From Alcaligenaceae bacterium (GTDB lineage: Bacteria; Pseudomonadota; Gammaproteobacteria; Burkholderiales; Burkholderiaceae_B): a DNA stretch of 64,000 nucleotides. Below the pieces are notes generated by a model. It saw only the letters and a list, made by a program, of their open reading frames with translations. It searched no databases and was not told the origin of the DNA. Where the stretch lies: the NCBI GenBank assembly GCA_013416445.1, contig JACCER010000014.1, forward strand, positions 19,778 through 83,777, in the 5' to 3' direction. This document shows positions 1 to 8,840 of this stretch, piece by piece. The position numbers and the translations under genes are program-made. Within the stretch, counting starts at the first letter, position 1, and each line of letters opens with the position of its first letter.

Positions 1-625
1 CTTTGGAGGCGCCATTGGCCAGGCGCTGGGCCATTGCGTCAACAACGCTGTCAAGCCCATCTGCCGGCACACAACCATTGATCAGGCCGATACGCTCCGC
101 CTCTGCCGCGATTAGCAAGTCACCTGTAAGCAAATATTGTTTGGCGCGGGCAAAGCCGATCAGTTGAGGCCAGATAAGTGCGCCGCCGTCACCGGCCACA
201 AGGCCCATTTTGACATGAGGATCACCTATCTTGGCATGGGATGCCGCATAGACCAGATCACATAAGAGCGCAACTGATGCGCCCAAGCCCGTAGCCGTGC
301 CATTGAGCTTGGCGATCATGGTTTTGGGGCAGTCAAGGATGGCATGGACGATATGCAGGGATCGCTGGGAGGTCTGCTCAAAGCTTGCGGGGTTGTCAAT
401 CATTTTCTGCATTCCATCAATATCGCCACCAGCGCTGAATGCCTTGCCCATGCCGGTCAGCACCACTACATTAGTGGCTTCATCGTGACCAACTTCATGC
501 AAGAAGCGCAAGAACTCTGGACCCATGACCGACCCGAATGCATTAAGCTGTTCGGGCCGATTGAAGGTAACGTGCAAAACCTTGCCGTCGCGTCGAAATA
601 ACAGTTTTTCGTAATTGTCGTACAT
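1..625 (-). CDS. enoyl-CoA hydratase/isomerase (crotonase) family protein, 3' end cut by window edge
   Basis: Reading leftward from an ATG at 625, 208 codons stay open to the window edge; crotonases are usually about 260 residues, so the last 50 or so are missing. The crotonase core is visible: GKAFSAGGD at residues 60-68 (first oxyanion-hole loop) and GLGASVA at 113-119 (second loop). Where hydratases carry the catalytic Glu of FGxPE, this protein reads GDPHVKMG, and an Asp follows in the next loop (GDGGA, about 145). Known crotonase chemistry therefore makes isomerase or another CoA-ester reaction as likely as hydration. The LysR gene lies just upstream on the same strand, separated by 168 bp that hold a perfect inverted repeat, so control by that regulator is a reasonable inference. 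The exact substrate cannot be told. Confidence 0.85.
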   Translation of the reverse strand, partial: MYDNYEKLLFRRDGKVLHVTFNRPEQLNAFGSVMGPEFLRFLHEVGHDEATNVVVLTGMGKAFSAGGDIDGMQKMIDNPASFEQTSQRSLHIVHAILDCPKTMIAKLNGTATGLGASVALLCDLVYAASHAKIGDPHVKMGLVAGDGGALIWPQLIGFARAKQYLLTGDLLIAAEAERIGLINGCVPADGLDSVVDAMAQRLANGASK

Positions 626-760
626 AATTGTCTCCCGGCATGTATGGACTGCGTGCGTGGCATGGCCAGTAGTGGCTTGGTGCGTATGCGTCACTTTATG
701 CAATATGGATGCAAGGTTAAGACGAGGCCAACAAACTGTGAAGTTTCGGTGTTCAATCAA

Positions 761-781
761 GTGCTAAGCATGACTTAGCAC
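761..781. promoter_or_regulatory. perfect 8-bp inverted repeat between lysR and the crotonase gene
   Basis: GTGCTAAG (761-768) and CTTAGCAC (774-781) are exact inverted copies with a 5-base spacer, just downstream of the LysR stop and about 135 bp upstream of the crotonase start. LysR-type boxes are short interrupted dyads, so this may be an operator; it could instead be a weak lysR terminator, but no T-run follows on the minus strand. Confidence 0.4.
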
Positions 782-793
782 CATGGTAAATAT

Positions 794-1720
794 CTACGGC
801 TTCTTGGTCTGGCCCATATCAGAGCTCCAGTAGTGGGCATGGCGCCGGACCAGTGTGGCAAGCAGCGAGGCCACAAGAGACAGGGGGGAATCTATACGGT
901 AGAACAGGCTCACTGTGTAAGTCGGCATTGTTTCTTTGACATCGATGATGTCGACATGTCGGCAGAGTGGCTCAGAACTGATGGTTTGGCGAGGCAAGGC
1001 ACATATCATATCCGAGCTTAACAGCAGGCTCTGGACGACCGCCAGTGAGCCAGACTGCACCATCACCCTGGGTGGGGCATAGCCGTTTCTTTCAAACATG
1101 TCTATTACCGCCGAACCAGGGCCATGCGAGGAAGGGCCGCCAAGTATCCAGTCTGCCTTTGTCAGTTCAGCCAGTGATTTCGCTTTTGCATACGGGCTTT
1201 CCTTGCGGACAGTCAGCACCAAGTCGTTTTGAAATAGTTTTTCAACCTGGAAATCCGCGCCAAGGCCGTCGTCTGGAACTGGACCTATTGCAAAGTCCAT
1301 GACGCCTGAGCGAATGCGTGGCAAGTGTTCATGGAACATACCAGCAATGATATGAAGGCGCACTTCTGGCCGTTGTCTCCTGAAATCAGCAATAGCGTGT
1401 GGGATCACTGTTGAAGCCGGTGTCATGGAGGTGCCAAATGTGATTTGCCCATGGCCTTGTCCGCCCATTTGAGCCATTTCGTCCATGGACTTCTGGACCT
1501 CGCTGACGATCAGTCTGGCGCGAATCAGAAAAGCCAGGCCATAGTCTGACAGGACCACTCCTTTTGTTGTTCTGGTTACCAGGGGGACATGCAGCTTTTC
1601 CTCCAGGCGAGCAATGCTTTGGGTCATGGCAGGGGCGGTGACGCCTCGTTGCCGGGCTGCGGCTCGAATGCTACCTGTTTCTGCAATAGCAATAAAGTCG
1701 CTGATTTCACTTAATTTCAT
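794..1720 (-). CDS. LysR-family transcriptional regulator
   Basis: This 308-residue protein has the usual length and layout of LysR regulators. An N-terminal winged helix-turn-helix covers about residues 1-60 (AAARQRGVTAPAMTQSIARL, then LEEKLHVPLVTRTTKGVVLS), followed by a periplasmic-binding-like effector domain from about 90 to 295. It sits head-to-head with the chemoreceptor gene (225-bp gap) and head-to-tail with the crotonase gene at 1-625. LysR regulators commonly control an adjacent gene in response to a small metabolite; the crotonase is the likeliest local target, by inference. The ligand is unknown. Confidence 0.92.
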   Translation of the reverse strand: MKLSEISDFIAIAETGSIRAAARQRGVTAPAMTQSIARLEEKLHVPLVTRTTKGVVLSDYGLAFLIRARLIVSEVQKSMDEMAQMGGQGHGQITFGTSMTPASTVIPHAIADFRRQRPEVRLHIIAGMFHEHLPRIRSGVMDFAIGPVPDDGLGADFQVEKLFQNDLVLTVRKESPYAKAKSLAELTKADWILGGPSSHGPGSAVIDMFERNGYAPPRVMVQSGSLAVVQSLLLSSDMICALPRQTISSEPLCRHVDIIDVKETMPTYTVSLFYRIDSPLSLVASLLATLVRRHAHYWSSDMGQTKKP

Positions 1721-1945
1721 AGAAGTTGCTTGAAGTTGAGTTCATTTTTACCGAGCGTTACTAAGTTATAGCGCTGAAAGCAGGGTGTCGTGCGTTTGGA
1801 ATTCGTAGGCCGGATTTATCAATCAGAAATGTGGTCCTGTAACAGAAGTTTATAGAGATATCCGCTAATTTCCTTCACAGGCTTATGTTTTGTCTCCAAC
1901 AGCCGTTATAGTTAGTTCAAGGGTGAACAACTACTATAAGGCCGT

Positions 1946-3928
1946 TTGATGTCTTTTTTTCATAAACTCACTTTACGAAATCAGTTGTTGCTGGTTGTCG
2001 CCTGTATTGTCATCGCAGGCTTTACGCTGACTGTCTCGATACTTTCCCGTCAGGCTGCTCACTACCAGTTAAGTACTTCCATGAACTACGCCACCGAGCT
2101 TGCACAGCGTCGTGGCTCAGATGCTACCGCTCTTTTGCGGCAGGCCCTGGAAACAGCGCGGACGCTGGCCGCCAGCCTGGGTGCGCTAAGTGCTACGGGT
2201 CACGCAGATCGCCGTGATGGCGATGCCGTCTTGCGTATGGCTTTGCAGCAGAACCCAGGCTATATCGGTGTCTGGTCTGCCTGGGAGCCTAACGCTTTTG
2301 ACAGACGTGACGCTGAGTTTGCCAATACACCGCAATCTGATGGAAGTGGCCGTTACTTGCCTCAGTTCAACTGGGAAGACGGCCAGGGCAAGATAGCGCA
2401 GGGCGTTTTGGCTGACTATGACAACCCAGGGCCAGGTGACTACTATCAGGTACCCAGGAAAAGCGGAAAAAATGCGCTGCTCGAACCCTATTTCTATGAC
2501 TTTGGCGGCAAAAAGGTATTGTTGACCACCATTTCCGTGCCTATTCTTCATGAAGGGCGTTTTGTGGGGGTTGCCGGGGTGGATATCAGCCTTGCAGGCT
2601 TGCAAGAAATCGTTAAAAACATACGTTTGTACGATACCGGCTATGCCAGCCTGCTATCTACGCAAGGCATGTTTGTGGGTGACCGTGATGACAGCATCGT
2701 TGGGAAAATGCTGGACAAAAACCGTGGCCTGGATGACCTTGAGCTGACAGCCATGTTGCAGGCCATAGCAAAAGGCCAGTCACTTACAAGCGTCTTGCAC
2801 GACCCAGGGCTCGGTGCCGAAGCCACAACTATTCAAGTGCCTATTCATATTGGCGATATTGCCACGCCTTGGACCTTTGCTGTAACGCTGCCCAACCACG
2901 AGGTTCTTGAAGATATCCGTAATTTGCAATGGATAGCCGCCATCTTGGGGTTGGCCAGCATCCTGCTAACCTGCCTTGGGCTGGGTGTTGCTGTCAATCG
3001 GCTGGTATTGCGTCCCCTGGGCGGGGAACCGGCAGACGCCAATGCGTTGGCCGGCCGCGTGTCGCGAGGCGATCTTAGCCAGGCTATTAACGTGCGGCCT
3101 AATGATAATCACAGTCTGATGTCCCAACTTAGGGTCATGCAGGACGGCTTGATTGATATCATTTCACGGGTGCGGCAGGGCGCCGATAGTGTGGCTTTGG
3201 CCTCAGGTCAGATTTCCGCTGGCAATCTGGACCTTGCTTCGCGTACCGAGGAGCAGTCCAGTTCATTGGCTGAAACGGCAGTTTCCATGGAGCAAATTAC
3301 CGCTACAGTGCGCCAGAATGCCAATAATGCGCAGCAAGCCAGTGTGCTGGCCGATGATGCCGCACAAGTAGCCAGTAACGGTGGGGTTCTTGTTACTGAG
3401 CTGGTTCAAACTATGAGCGACATTAATGCGAAGTCACAAGAAATGGCGGAAATAATTGATGTCATTGATAGCATTGCGTTCCAGACCAATATATTGGCAC
3501 TGAATGCCGCGGTCGAAGCGGCGCGTGCGGGTGAGCAAGGGCGCGGCTTTGCTGTAGTAGCCGCGGAAGTGCGCGCCTTGGCACAACGCAGTGCGGCATC
3601 TGCCAGTCAGGTCAGGGGGCTAATCCAGTTTTCCGTTGGCGCTATGGCGCAAGGCAACAAACAGGCTGATGCGGCAAGCGCCAGCATGCAAGGGATGGTC
3701 GATGGTATCCGGCGGGTTACCGATATCATTAGTGAAATCAGTTTGGCCAGCCGAGAGCAAACAACAGGCATTGAACAGATCAACTTGGCTGTGACGCAAA
3801 TGGATGATGTGACACGCCAGAATGCGAGCCTGGTCGAGGAGTCCGCCGCGGCAGCCGCCAGCCTTCAGCAGCAGGCCGATACACTGTCGCAGGTGGTGTC
3901 TACCTTTAAATTAGTCTCGCAGCATTGA
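1946..3928 (+). CDS. methyl-accepting chemotaxis protein with periplasmic Cache domain
   Basis: The 660-residue protein is a transmembrane chemoreceptor. A first membrane helix (about residues 13-35) and a second (about 328-352) flank a periplasmic dCache-type sensor; the stretches [13 protein letters not shown] and [14 protein letters not shown] are typical of it. A HAMP domain follows (about 353-405), then the methyl-accepting coiled coil. The conserved hairpin tip that contacts CheA/CheW is clear at about 507-550 ([20 protein letters not shown]). The C-terminus ends FKLVSQH without an NWETF-type CheR tether. No che genes are adjacent, so it is an orphan receptor. The ligand is unknown; dCache receptors of this kind often sense amino acids or organic acids. 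The start ATG has a weak AAGG upstream. Confidence 0.93.
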   Translation: MMSFFHKLTLRNQLLLVVACIVIAGFTLTVSILSRQAAHYQLSTSMNYATELAQRRGSDATALLRQALETARTLAASLGALSATGHADRRDGDAVLRMALQQNPGYIGVWSAWEPNAFDRRDAEFANTPQSDGSGRYLPQFNWEDGQGKIAQGVLADYDNPGPGDYYQVPRKSGKNALLEPYFYDFGGKKVLLTTISVPILHEGRFVGVAGVDISLAGLQEIVKNIRLYDTGYASLLSTQGMFVGDRDDSIVGKMLDKNRGLDDLELTAMLQAIAKGQSLTSVLHDPGLGAEATTIQVPIHIGDIATPWTFAVTLPNHEVLEDIRNLQWIAAILGLASILLTCLGLGVAVNRLVLRPLGGEPADANALAGRVSRGDLSQAINVRPNDNHSLMSQLRVMQDGLIDIISRVRQGADSVALASGQISAGNLDLASRTEEQSSSLAETAVSMEQITATVRQNANNAQQASVLADDAAQVASNGGVLVTELVQTMSDINAKSQEMAEIIDVIDSIAFQTNILALNAAVEAARAGEQGRGFAVVAAEVRALAQRSAASASQVRGLIQFSVGAMAQGNKQADAASASMQGMVDGIRRVTDIISEISLASREQTTGIEQINLAVTQMDDVTRQNASLVEESAAAAASLQQQADTLSQVVSTFKLVSQH

Positions 3929-3959
3929 TCTTACTTGTCATTTTTACCATTGGGGGGCT

Positions 3960-3992
3960 GTCGGATTACGCGCCTGGCGGCGCTAATCCGAC
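3960..3992. repeat. palindromic GTCGGATTA element, copy a
   Basis: GTCGGATTACGCGCC and GGCGCTAATCCGAC form the arms of a near-perfect palindrome, 31 bp past the chemoreceptor stop and 37 bp past the end of the convergent binding-protein gene. It is the reverse-orientation equivalent of the copies at 47881 and 58786, sharing their CGCCTGGCGGCG centre. Confidence 0.8.
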
Positions 3993-4028
3993 CTGCACCC
4001 CATCATCATGGCGCAAATGTCAGGCTCT

Positions 4029-4913
4029 TTACGACGCGATCAGTTTCTTCTCTTGCAGGAATTTTTCGGCAACTTCCTGAACTGATTTTTTATCTACTGA
4101 CACCTCGCCGTTCAGTCGCTGCATAGTGTCGTCATCCAGTACTGCAGAAAGGCGATTCAGCAAATCAGCCAGTTTGGGTTCGGCATCAAGCGCTTCTTTC
4201 AGTACGACAGGAGTCATGTTGTAGCTGGGGAAAAAGCCCTTGTCATCCTTCAGAATCTGAAAGTTCATAGAGGCAACGCGGCCATCGGTAGAAAACACGA
4301 CGCCGATATCTACCTGTTTATCTTGCAGGGCTGGATAAATCAGGCCTGGGTGCATGGAAACAATATTGGCGCGCCCCACCTTGAAGTCATACTCTTTCTG
4401 CAAGCCGAGCAAACCATCGACACGTTTGGCGAATTCGGTGGTGCTGGCCAATTTCATGGGTTTGCCATCTTTATATAAGGCGGCCAGATCACTGATGGTA
4501 TTTACGCCCTCGAAGTCACCTATGCGTTTGGCCAGCGCATAGGTATTGTTTGCCTTGGAAGGGTTCAACCAAACCATCCCGAGTTTTGCATCCAGCGCTT
4601 TGACGCGTTCATAAGTCTCTTCAGGCCCAAGGCGTTCGGTGACTTTGTTATAGGTAATCAACGAAGTGCCTGTGTATTCCCAGCACAGATCCACTTGTTT
4701 GTTTTCCATGGCCTGACGCAACAGGCTGCTACCCATGCCTGTCATCGCTTTGGCGGAGATGCCATTGGCATTCAATAGCTGCTCTGTCATCTCGGCCAGC
4801 AGTTGCTGTTCTGCATAGCTTTTGGCGCCAATGCGTAACTCTTTAGCATAGGTGGCCCCGCTGATCAGCATAGCCGACGCAGTCACGGTGCTAATAAGTA
4901 TTTTTTTAAACAT
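4029..4913 (-). CDS. glycine betaine/osmoprotectant ABC transporter, substrate-binding protein (OpuCC/OsmF type)
   Basis: A 294-residue periplasmic binding protein, last gene of a four-gene ABC operon. I chose the ATG at 4913 over the one at 4934 because AGGAG lies seven bases before it and it gives a clean signal peptide (MFKKILIS, hydrophobic core, cleavage near ATYA-KE at about 23). The mature part opens ELRIGAKSYAEQQLLAEM, the usual start of OpuAC/ProX-fold proteins that bind quaternary ammonium compounds, and WEYTGTSLI is a familiar family block. With two permeases and a CBS-containing ATPase it should import betaine, choline or a similar osmolyte. Which osmolyte cannot be read from the sequence; the YehZ/OsmF group binds betaine only weakly. 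Confidence 0.9.
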   Translation of the reverse strand: MFKKILISTVTASAMLISGATYAKELRIGAKSYAEQQLLAEMTEQLLNANGISAKAMTGMGSSLLRQAMENKQVDLCWEYTGTSLITYNKVTERLGPEETYERVKALDAKLGMVWLNPSKANNTYALAKRIGDFEGVNTISDLAALYKDGKPMKLASTTEFAKRVDGLLGLQKEYDFKVGRANIVSMHPGLIYPALQDKQVDIGVVFSTDGRVASMNFQILKDDKGFFPSYNMTPVVLKEALDAEPKLADLLNRLSAVLDDDTMQRLNGEVSVDKKSVQEVAEKFLQEKKLIAS

Positions 4914-4955
4914 GTAGTTCTCCTGGTTATACAAAAAGCCTGCACTATTTACTGC

Positions 4956-5681
4956 TTAACGCGTAGGGTGTACTCCGCGCGGTATCAGCCAATATTGCAT
5001 CTGGCCAAATATGAAATCGACCAATACGGCCAGCAATGCCACTGGTATCACACCCGACAAAAGCATGTCGATTTCATTTAGATCAATCCCGGTAAAAATC
5101 AATTCTCCCAAGCCGCCTCCGCCGATCAAGAAAGCCAGCGGAGCCGTGCCAATATTGATGGAAATCGCTGTGCGTATTCCGGCAAATATCACAAATAGGG
5201 AATTGGGCAGCTCGACCCGCAGCACAATGTATAGGGGGCGCATGCCCATGCCTGTAGCCGCTTCTATCAAATGCGGGGAAACAGATTTGATACCTGCATA
5301 GGTATTGCGCGCTATCGGCAGCAAAGCCATCACCCATAGTGCAAACAGGGACGGCACTATGCCTATGCCCAGAAAGCTCATGGACAAAGCCAGTACAGCC
5401 AAGGTGGGAATAGTGGCGCCTATGTTCAGCACCTGCATCACAGGGTCAGCCAGCCTGGCCATAAACGAACGGCTCAACAATATGCCCAGAAGCACCCCGC
5501 ACAAGATGGCAAGGCCCCCTGAAATACCAACCAGCTCCATATGCTCTACGCTCAGGTAGAGCACATCTTCCATGTACAGCTCGGCCATCATCATCAAGCG
5601 CTCTTGTTGCGCATAAAACAGCCACAGCAAGAGCGCAGCAAACACACAGGCCCACAGTATTGTGGGTAGCTGTCGCCTCAT
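4956..5681 (-). CDS. osmoprotectant ABC transporter permease
   Basis: A 241-residue inner-membrane protein with about six hydrophobic helices and a BPD-transporter permease core. The EAA loop that docks on the ATPase is recognisable as EAATGMGMRPLYIVLRVELP at about residues 140-160. Its start overlaps the end of the ATPase gene by four bases, indicating translational coupling, and the binding-protein gene follows after 42 bp. It forms the membrane channel together with the second permease at 6855-7505. Confidence 0.92.
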   Translation of the reverse strand: MRRQLPTILWACVFAALLLWLFYAQQERLMMMAELYMEDVLYLSVEHMELVGISGGLAILCGVLLGILLSRSFMARLADPVMQVLNIGATIPTLAVLALSMSFLGIGIVPSLFALWVMALLPIARNTYAGIKSVSPHLIEAATGMGMRPLYIVLRVELPNSLFVIFAGIRTAISINIGTAPLAFLIGGGGLGELIFTGIDLNEIDMLLSGVIPVALLAVLVDFIFGQMQYWLIPRGVHPTR

Positions 5682-6829
5682 GCTCGCATCTCCGCCAACA
5701 TGGCCGAGTCGGCGGACTCACGATAGGCATCCCCCAGCACATGACGTATGCCACGCTGGGTGATGCAGCCTTGAAACCGCTCGTCTGCGTCCAGGCAGGC
5801 CAGCCAGCCAAGATTGTGGCGAAACATGCTGGACACGGCAGAGCGCAAGTCCTCGTCCAGATGGGCTATGGTGGGCAATACTTCATAAAAGTCATCAACC
5901 AGACCGCTTTTACTTACAACATCTTCCAGATACAAGCTGCCCAGCAGTCGGCGATGCTGATCAAGCACCACAATATTGATGTGGCCGGCCTTTTGCATCA
6001 GTGATACGGCCAGTTCAAGGGTGTCAGTGGCCTGAACAGTGGGGACCGATGTATCCATGACATCGCTCACGAGCAACAGCCTGAGCCGTTTGAGCGTGCG
6101 ATCGTTGCCCAGAAAATCCGCTACGAAGGAATTGGCTGGATGGGCCAGCAGGGTATCGGGTGTGGCGAACTGCTCTAATTGGCCCTCACGGAAAATAGCA
6201 ATTTTGTCGCCCATTTTGACGGCTTCATTAATATCGTGACTGACAAAAAGTACGGTTTTACGCAGCACCTGCTGCATTTTCAAGAACTCGTCTTGTATGC
6301 TTTCCCGATTGATGGGGTCAATGGCCCCAAAAGGCTCGTCCATCAGCAACACCGGTGGGTCGGCCGCCAGCGCACGGGCCACCCCGACGCGCTGCTGTTG
6401 TCCACCGGATAGCTCCTTGGGATAACGCTTCAGGAACACAGCCGGGTCCAGTGCCATCATTTCCAGCAGTTCGGCGGCCCTGCGCCTGGACTTGGCCTTG
6501 TCCCACCCTAAAAGAGTAGGTACGACGCAGACATTTTCCTCGATGGTCATATTGGGAAACAGGCCTATCTGCTGGATGACATAGCCTATGCTGCGCCTAA
6601 GCTGCACGGTGTCTATCCCACTGGTATCTTCGCCATTAATAAAAACCTTGCCTGAGCTTGGGGCCACAATACGATTGACCATTTTCAAAGTCGTCGTTTT
6701 ACCGCAACCAGAGGGTCCCAACAGCACGCAAATTTCGCCTTCGGGAACCTCCATGGTGATATTGTCGGCCGCAATAACCTTGCGATCGGAGAGTTCAAAC
6801 ACTTTAGTAAGCTTATCTAGTCTGATCAT
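5678..6829 (-). CDS. osmoprotectant ABC transporter ATP-binding protein with tandem CBS domains (OpuCA type)
   Basis: The 383-residue protein carries every ABC motif: Walker A GPSGCGKTT (about 38-46), signature LSGGQQQRVGVARAL (about 140-154), Walker B VLLMDEPFGAID (about 160-171) and a switch histidine (SHDINEA). A C-terminal extension from about 255 to 370 contains two CBS motifs (SDVMDTSVPTVQATDTLEL, and a second unit after the DDFYEVLP segment). In OpuA/OpuC-type importers CBS domains gate transport by ionic strength or cyclic di-AMP, which supports an osmotic role. It lies between the two permease genes, with a 4-bp overlap on one side and a 25-bp gap on the other. Confidence 0.94.
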   Translation of the reverse strand: MIRLDKLTKVFELSDRKVIAADNITMEVPEGEICVLLGPSGCGKTTTLKMVNRIVAPSSGKVFINGEDTSGIDTVQLRRSIGYVIQQIGLFPNMTIEENVCVVPTLLGWDKAKSRRRAAELLEMMALDPAVFLKRYPKELSGGQQQRVGVARALAADPPVLLMDEPFGAIDPINRESIQDEFLKMQQVLRKTVLFVSHDINEAVKMGDKIAIFREGQLEQFATPDTLLAHPANSFVADFLGNDRTLKRLRLLLVSDVMDTSVPTVQATDTLELAVSLMQKAGHINIVVLDQHRRLLGSLYLEDVVSKSGLVDDFYEVLPTIAHLDEDLRSAVSSMFRHNLGWLACLDADERFQGCITQRGIRHVLGDAYRESADSAMLAEMRA

Positions 6830-6854
6830 ATTTTTATCTTGGTATCGTCAATGT

Positions 6855-7505
6855 TCAGGCTTGGGCGCCCACCGGGGTCAGGTACTTTTGCAAGGCTGCC
6901 AAGCTATAGTCGGCCACGACGGCCATGATGCTCACAGCCAGCGCGCCGGTAATCAGCTGTTGTGAATCGGTTTGGGCAATGCCATTGCTGATGAAGTCGC
7001 CCAGTCCGCCCGCGCCTATATAGGTCGCTATCGTCATCACGCCAATATTCATGACAACTGCAATACGCACGCCAGCCATAATGACTGGGACGGCCAATGG
7101 GATTTCAACCATGCGCAAGCGCTGTAATGGCCGCATTCCCATACCCTTGGCCGCCTCGCGCAACGCGGGATCAATGTTGTTAATGGCCGAATAGGTATTG
7201 CGTATGATGGGCAATAGAGAATAAAGCAGGACGGCGACCATAGCCGGCACCGCCCCTACCCCATAGCCTATCGGGGAAAGCAAAGGAATCATCAACCCAA
7301 ATAAGGCAATTGACGGGATGGTAATCATGACCGAAGCCGCATACAGTACAAAGCCGGCCACCCGTTTGTTCTGAGTAATCGCGACACCTATGGGTACGCC
7401 AACCAAAATAGCCATTCCCACAGCAATACCCACTAAGGTGATGTGCTGTAGCGTGCGGTCGATCAGGACATCCATATGTACTTGAATAAAGTTCAATAGC
7501 TCCAA
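6855..7505 (-). CDS. osmoprotectant ABC transporter permease (first gene of operon)
   Basis: A 216-residue integral membrane permease related to the one at 4956-5681. Its EAA loop reads EAAKGMGMRPLQRLRMVEIP. The frame opens at a TTG (7505) preceded by AAGGTGA; the first in-frame ATG is ten codons further in, so the start is not certain. As first gene of the operon it is preceded by a 500-bp space that must hold the promoter. Gene order permease-ATPase-permease-binding protein matches the YehWXYZ/OpuC arrangement in composition. Confidence 0.92.
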   Translation of the reverse strand: MELLNFIQVHMDVLIDRTLQHITLVGIAVGMAILVGVPIGVAITQNKRVAGFVLYAASVMITIPSIALFGLMIPLLSPIGYGVGAVPAMVAVLLYSLLPIIRNTYSAINNIDPALREAAKGMGMRPLQRLRMVEIPLAVPVIMAGVRIAVVMNIGVMTIATYIGAGGLGDFISNGIAQTDSQQLITGALAVSIMAVVADYSLAALQKYLTPVGAQA

Positions 7506-8005
7506 AAAATCACCTTCTGATCTCCTTGTGATTATTGAAAAATGGCGCCAACACGATCGCCCGCAGCATGAGCGGACGAATCAGGCAAGCCCTGGAGGCA
7601 CAATTAATGGCGGCGCCAAAAGGCCTGCCTGCGTTGGGCACTTATCGTGCCGGTTCGTCATAGACGAAAATAATCAAAACATACTGACTGAATCCGGCCA
7701 CGAAATGGCTCGCGGATTAGCCCACGACTGTCTGGTCACTTCTACAACGAAGTATTATCAATTTTATTGCCCGTGCACTGCGGCGAGTCATGACCAAATC
7801 AGGATGATTGCCTGGGTAATAAACACCAAGCATGCGACAAGTCCAAGCCTGTTAGTGTAAACCATGTCGGTTTTTGAGTCGACTTTTAATGCACATGGTT
7901 GTTTCGCAGGTCGGATTAGCGCTTGGCGTGTAATCCGGTAAATGACGTTAAGTAGCGGTAAATACCGTTAAGTAAGCAGCATTCCCATATGTAGGGCAAC
8001 TGCGT
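7506..8005. other. 500-bp intergenic space upstream of the osmoprotectant operon
   Basis: It holds the operon leader, palindromic element b (7909-7938) and an 8-bp inverted repeat, AACCATGT at 7860-7867 with ACATGGTT at 7893-7900. An open frame on the plus strand (7528-7860) has no recognisable domain and an odd composition, so I do not call it a gene. No promoter stands out clearly. The leader is long enough for osmotic control sites. Confidence 0.5.
7909..7938. repeat. palindromic GGTCGGATTA element, copy b
   Basis: GGTCGGATTAGCGC and GTGTAATCCGG pair as imperfect arms around a short TTGGC centre. It lies 68 bp beyond the 3' end of the methyltransferase gene, in the same intergenic setting as the other copies. 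Confidence 0.75.
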
Positions 8006-8749
8006 TTACTCATCTTCCAAAACAGACTGCAGTTCGTTGTTCTCAAAAATCAGCGTGAAGGTGTTGCCCTGTATTTCCAGCTCTAGACGGTTGCCAGTTA
8101 GTGTTGCGCTGTTCAATTCTGCTGCCTCGTCAGCCAGCCAGGCGCTACCGGCGATTTCCTGATATTTTTGCTGGAGCTCAATGCGATAGCGTTGGTCGTT
8201 CAGGCCGTCCCATTCCCAAATGCCTGCGACCTGAGCCGGTACTATCCATTTGTAAATACTTACGCCGCCCAGCTCAAGCCGTTCATCGGCTTTCCAGTCG
8301 CCCATATTAAAGGCGTGTGAAATGACACGAGTGCCTGGGCGCAGTTCGCCTAGAATGCGAGGCCGCAACTGAACATTGATTGAATCCAGAAGGTATAGAG
8401 TCACTACCGTCGCGTTGCTGAAGTCGGCGGTGAAGATGTCGTCCTCAATGAAATCAACCAGGAATTCAACGCGAAAGTGTCCGGCGTCTTCCATGGCGTC
8501 TGAAATTCGCTGCGGATCAATTTCCACCCCAACCCCGCGCGTCTCGCGATCTCTGGCGGCAGTGATTAAAATACGGCCATCGCCCGAACCCAGGTCGTAA
8601 AGCAGATCTTTGGGGCCAACTTCGCCCAGGTTCAACATTGCCTCGATTACTGCCTCATCGGTGGGCACGAATGGCACATCCAGGAGCATGTCCGGCTCTA
8701 TGGAATAGCCGTCAAGATCGTCAAGATCGTAAATCAAGTCTCTAAACAA
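8006..8749 (-). CDS. class I SAM-dependent methyltransferase
   Basis: A 247-residue soluble protein with methyltransferase motif I YDLGSGDGR at residues 51-59 (SAM-binding glycine loop) and an acidic residue after the next strand (GVGVEIDPQ, about 73-81). The preceding PFVPTDEAVIEAML block is typical of a bacterial group resembling the Dot1/PRMT fold. C-terminal to the Rossmann part is a beta-rich region rich in Glu and Leu that I do not recognise. It stands alone between the osmoprotectant operon and the diguanylate cyclase gene, all on the minus strand. The methyl acceptor is unknown. Confidence 0.8.
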   Translation of the reverse strand: MFRDLIYDLDDLDGYSIEPDMLLDVPFVPTDEAVIEAMLNLGEVGPKDLLYDLGSGDGRILITAARDRETRGVGVEIDPQRISDAMEDAGHFRVEFLVDFIEDDIFTADFSNATVVTLYLLDSINVQLRPRILGELRPGTRVISHAFNMGDWKADERLELGGVSIYKWIVPAQVAGIWEWDGLNDQRYRIELQQKYQEIAGSAWLADEAAELNSATLTGNRLELEIQGNTFTLIFENNELQSVLEDE

Positions 8750-8840
8750 TGGCGATACCTCCAGGATGGAAACAGAACAAGGCCAGGCAGGTCAGTATAA
8801 TCTGACCCACGCCCGCAGCCTTGGTACATGACTGCGTCAG

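Noticed and set aside
1803..1830. A further copy of the palindromic element (GTAGGCCGGATTTATC)
   Set aside because: Only one arm is recognisable; the second is absent, so chance is as likely.
7528..7860. 110-codon plus-strand frame upstream of the osmoprotectant operon
   Set aside because: No motif, irregular composition, no ribosome site; lies in the operon leader.
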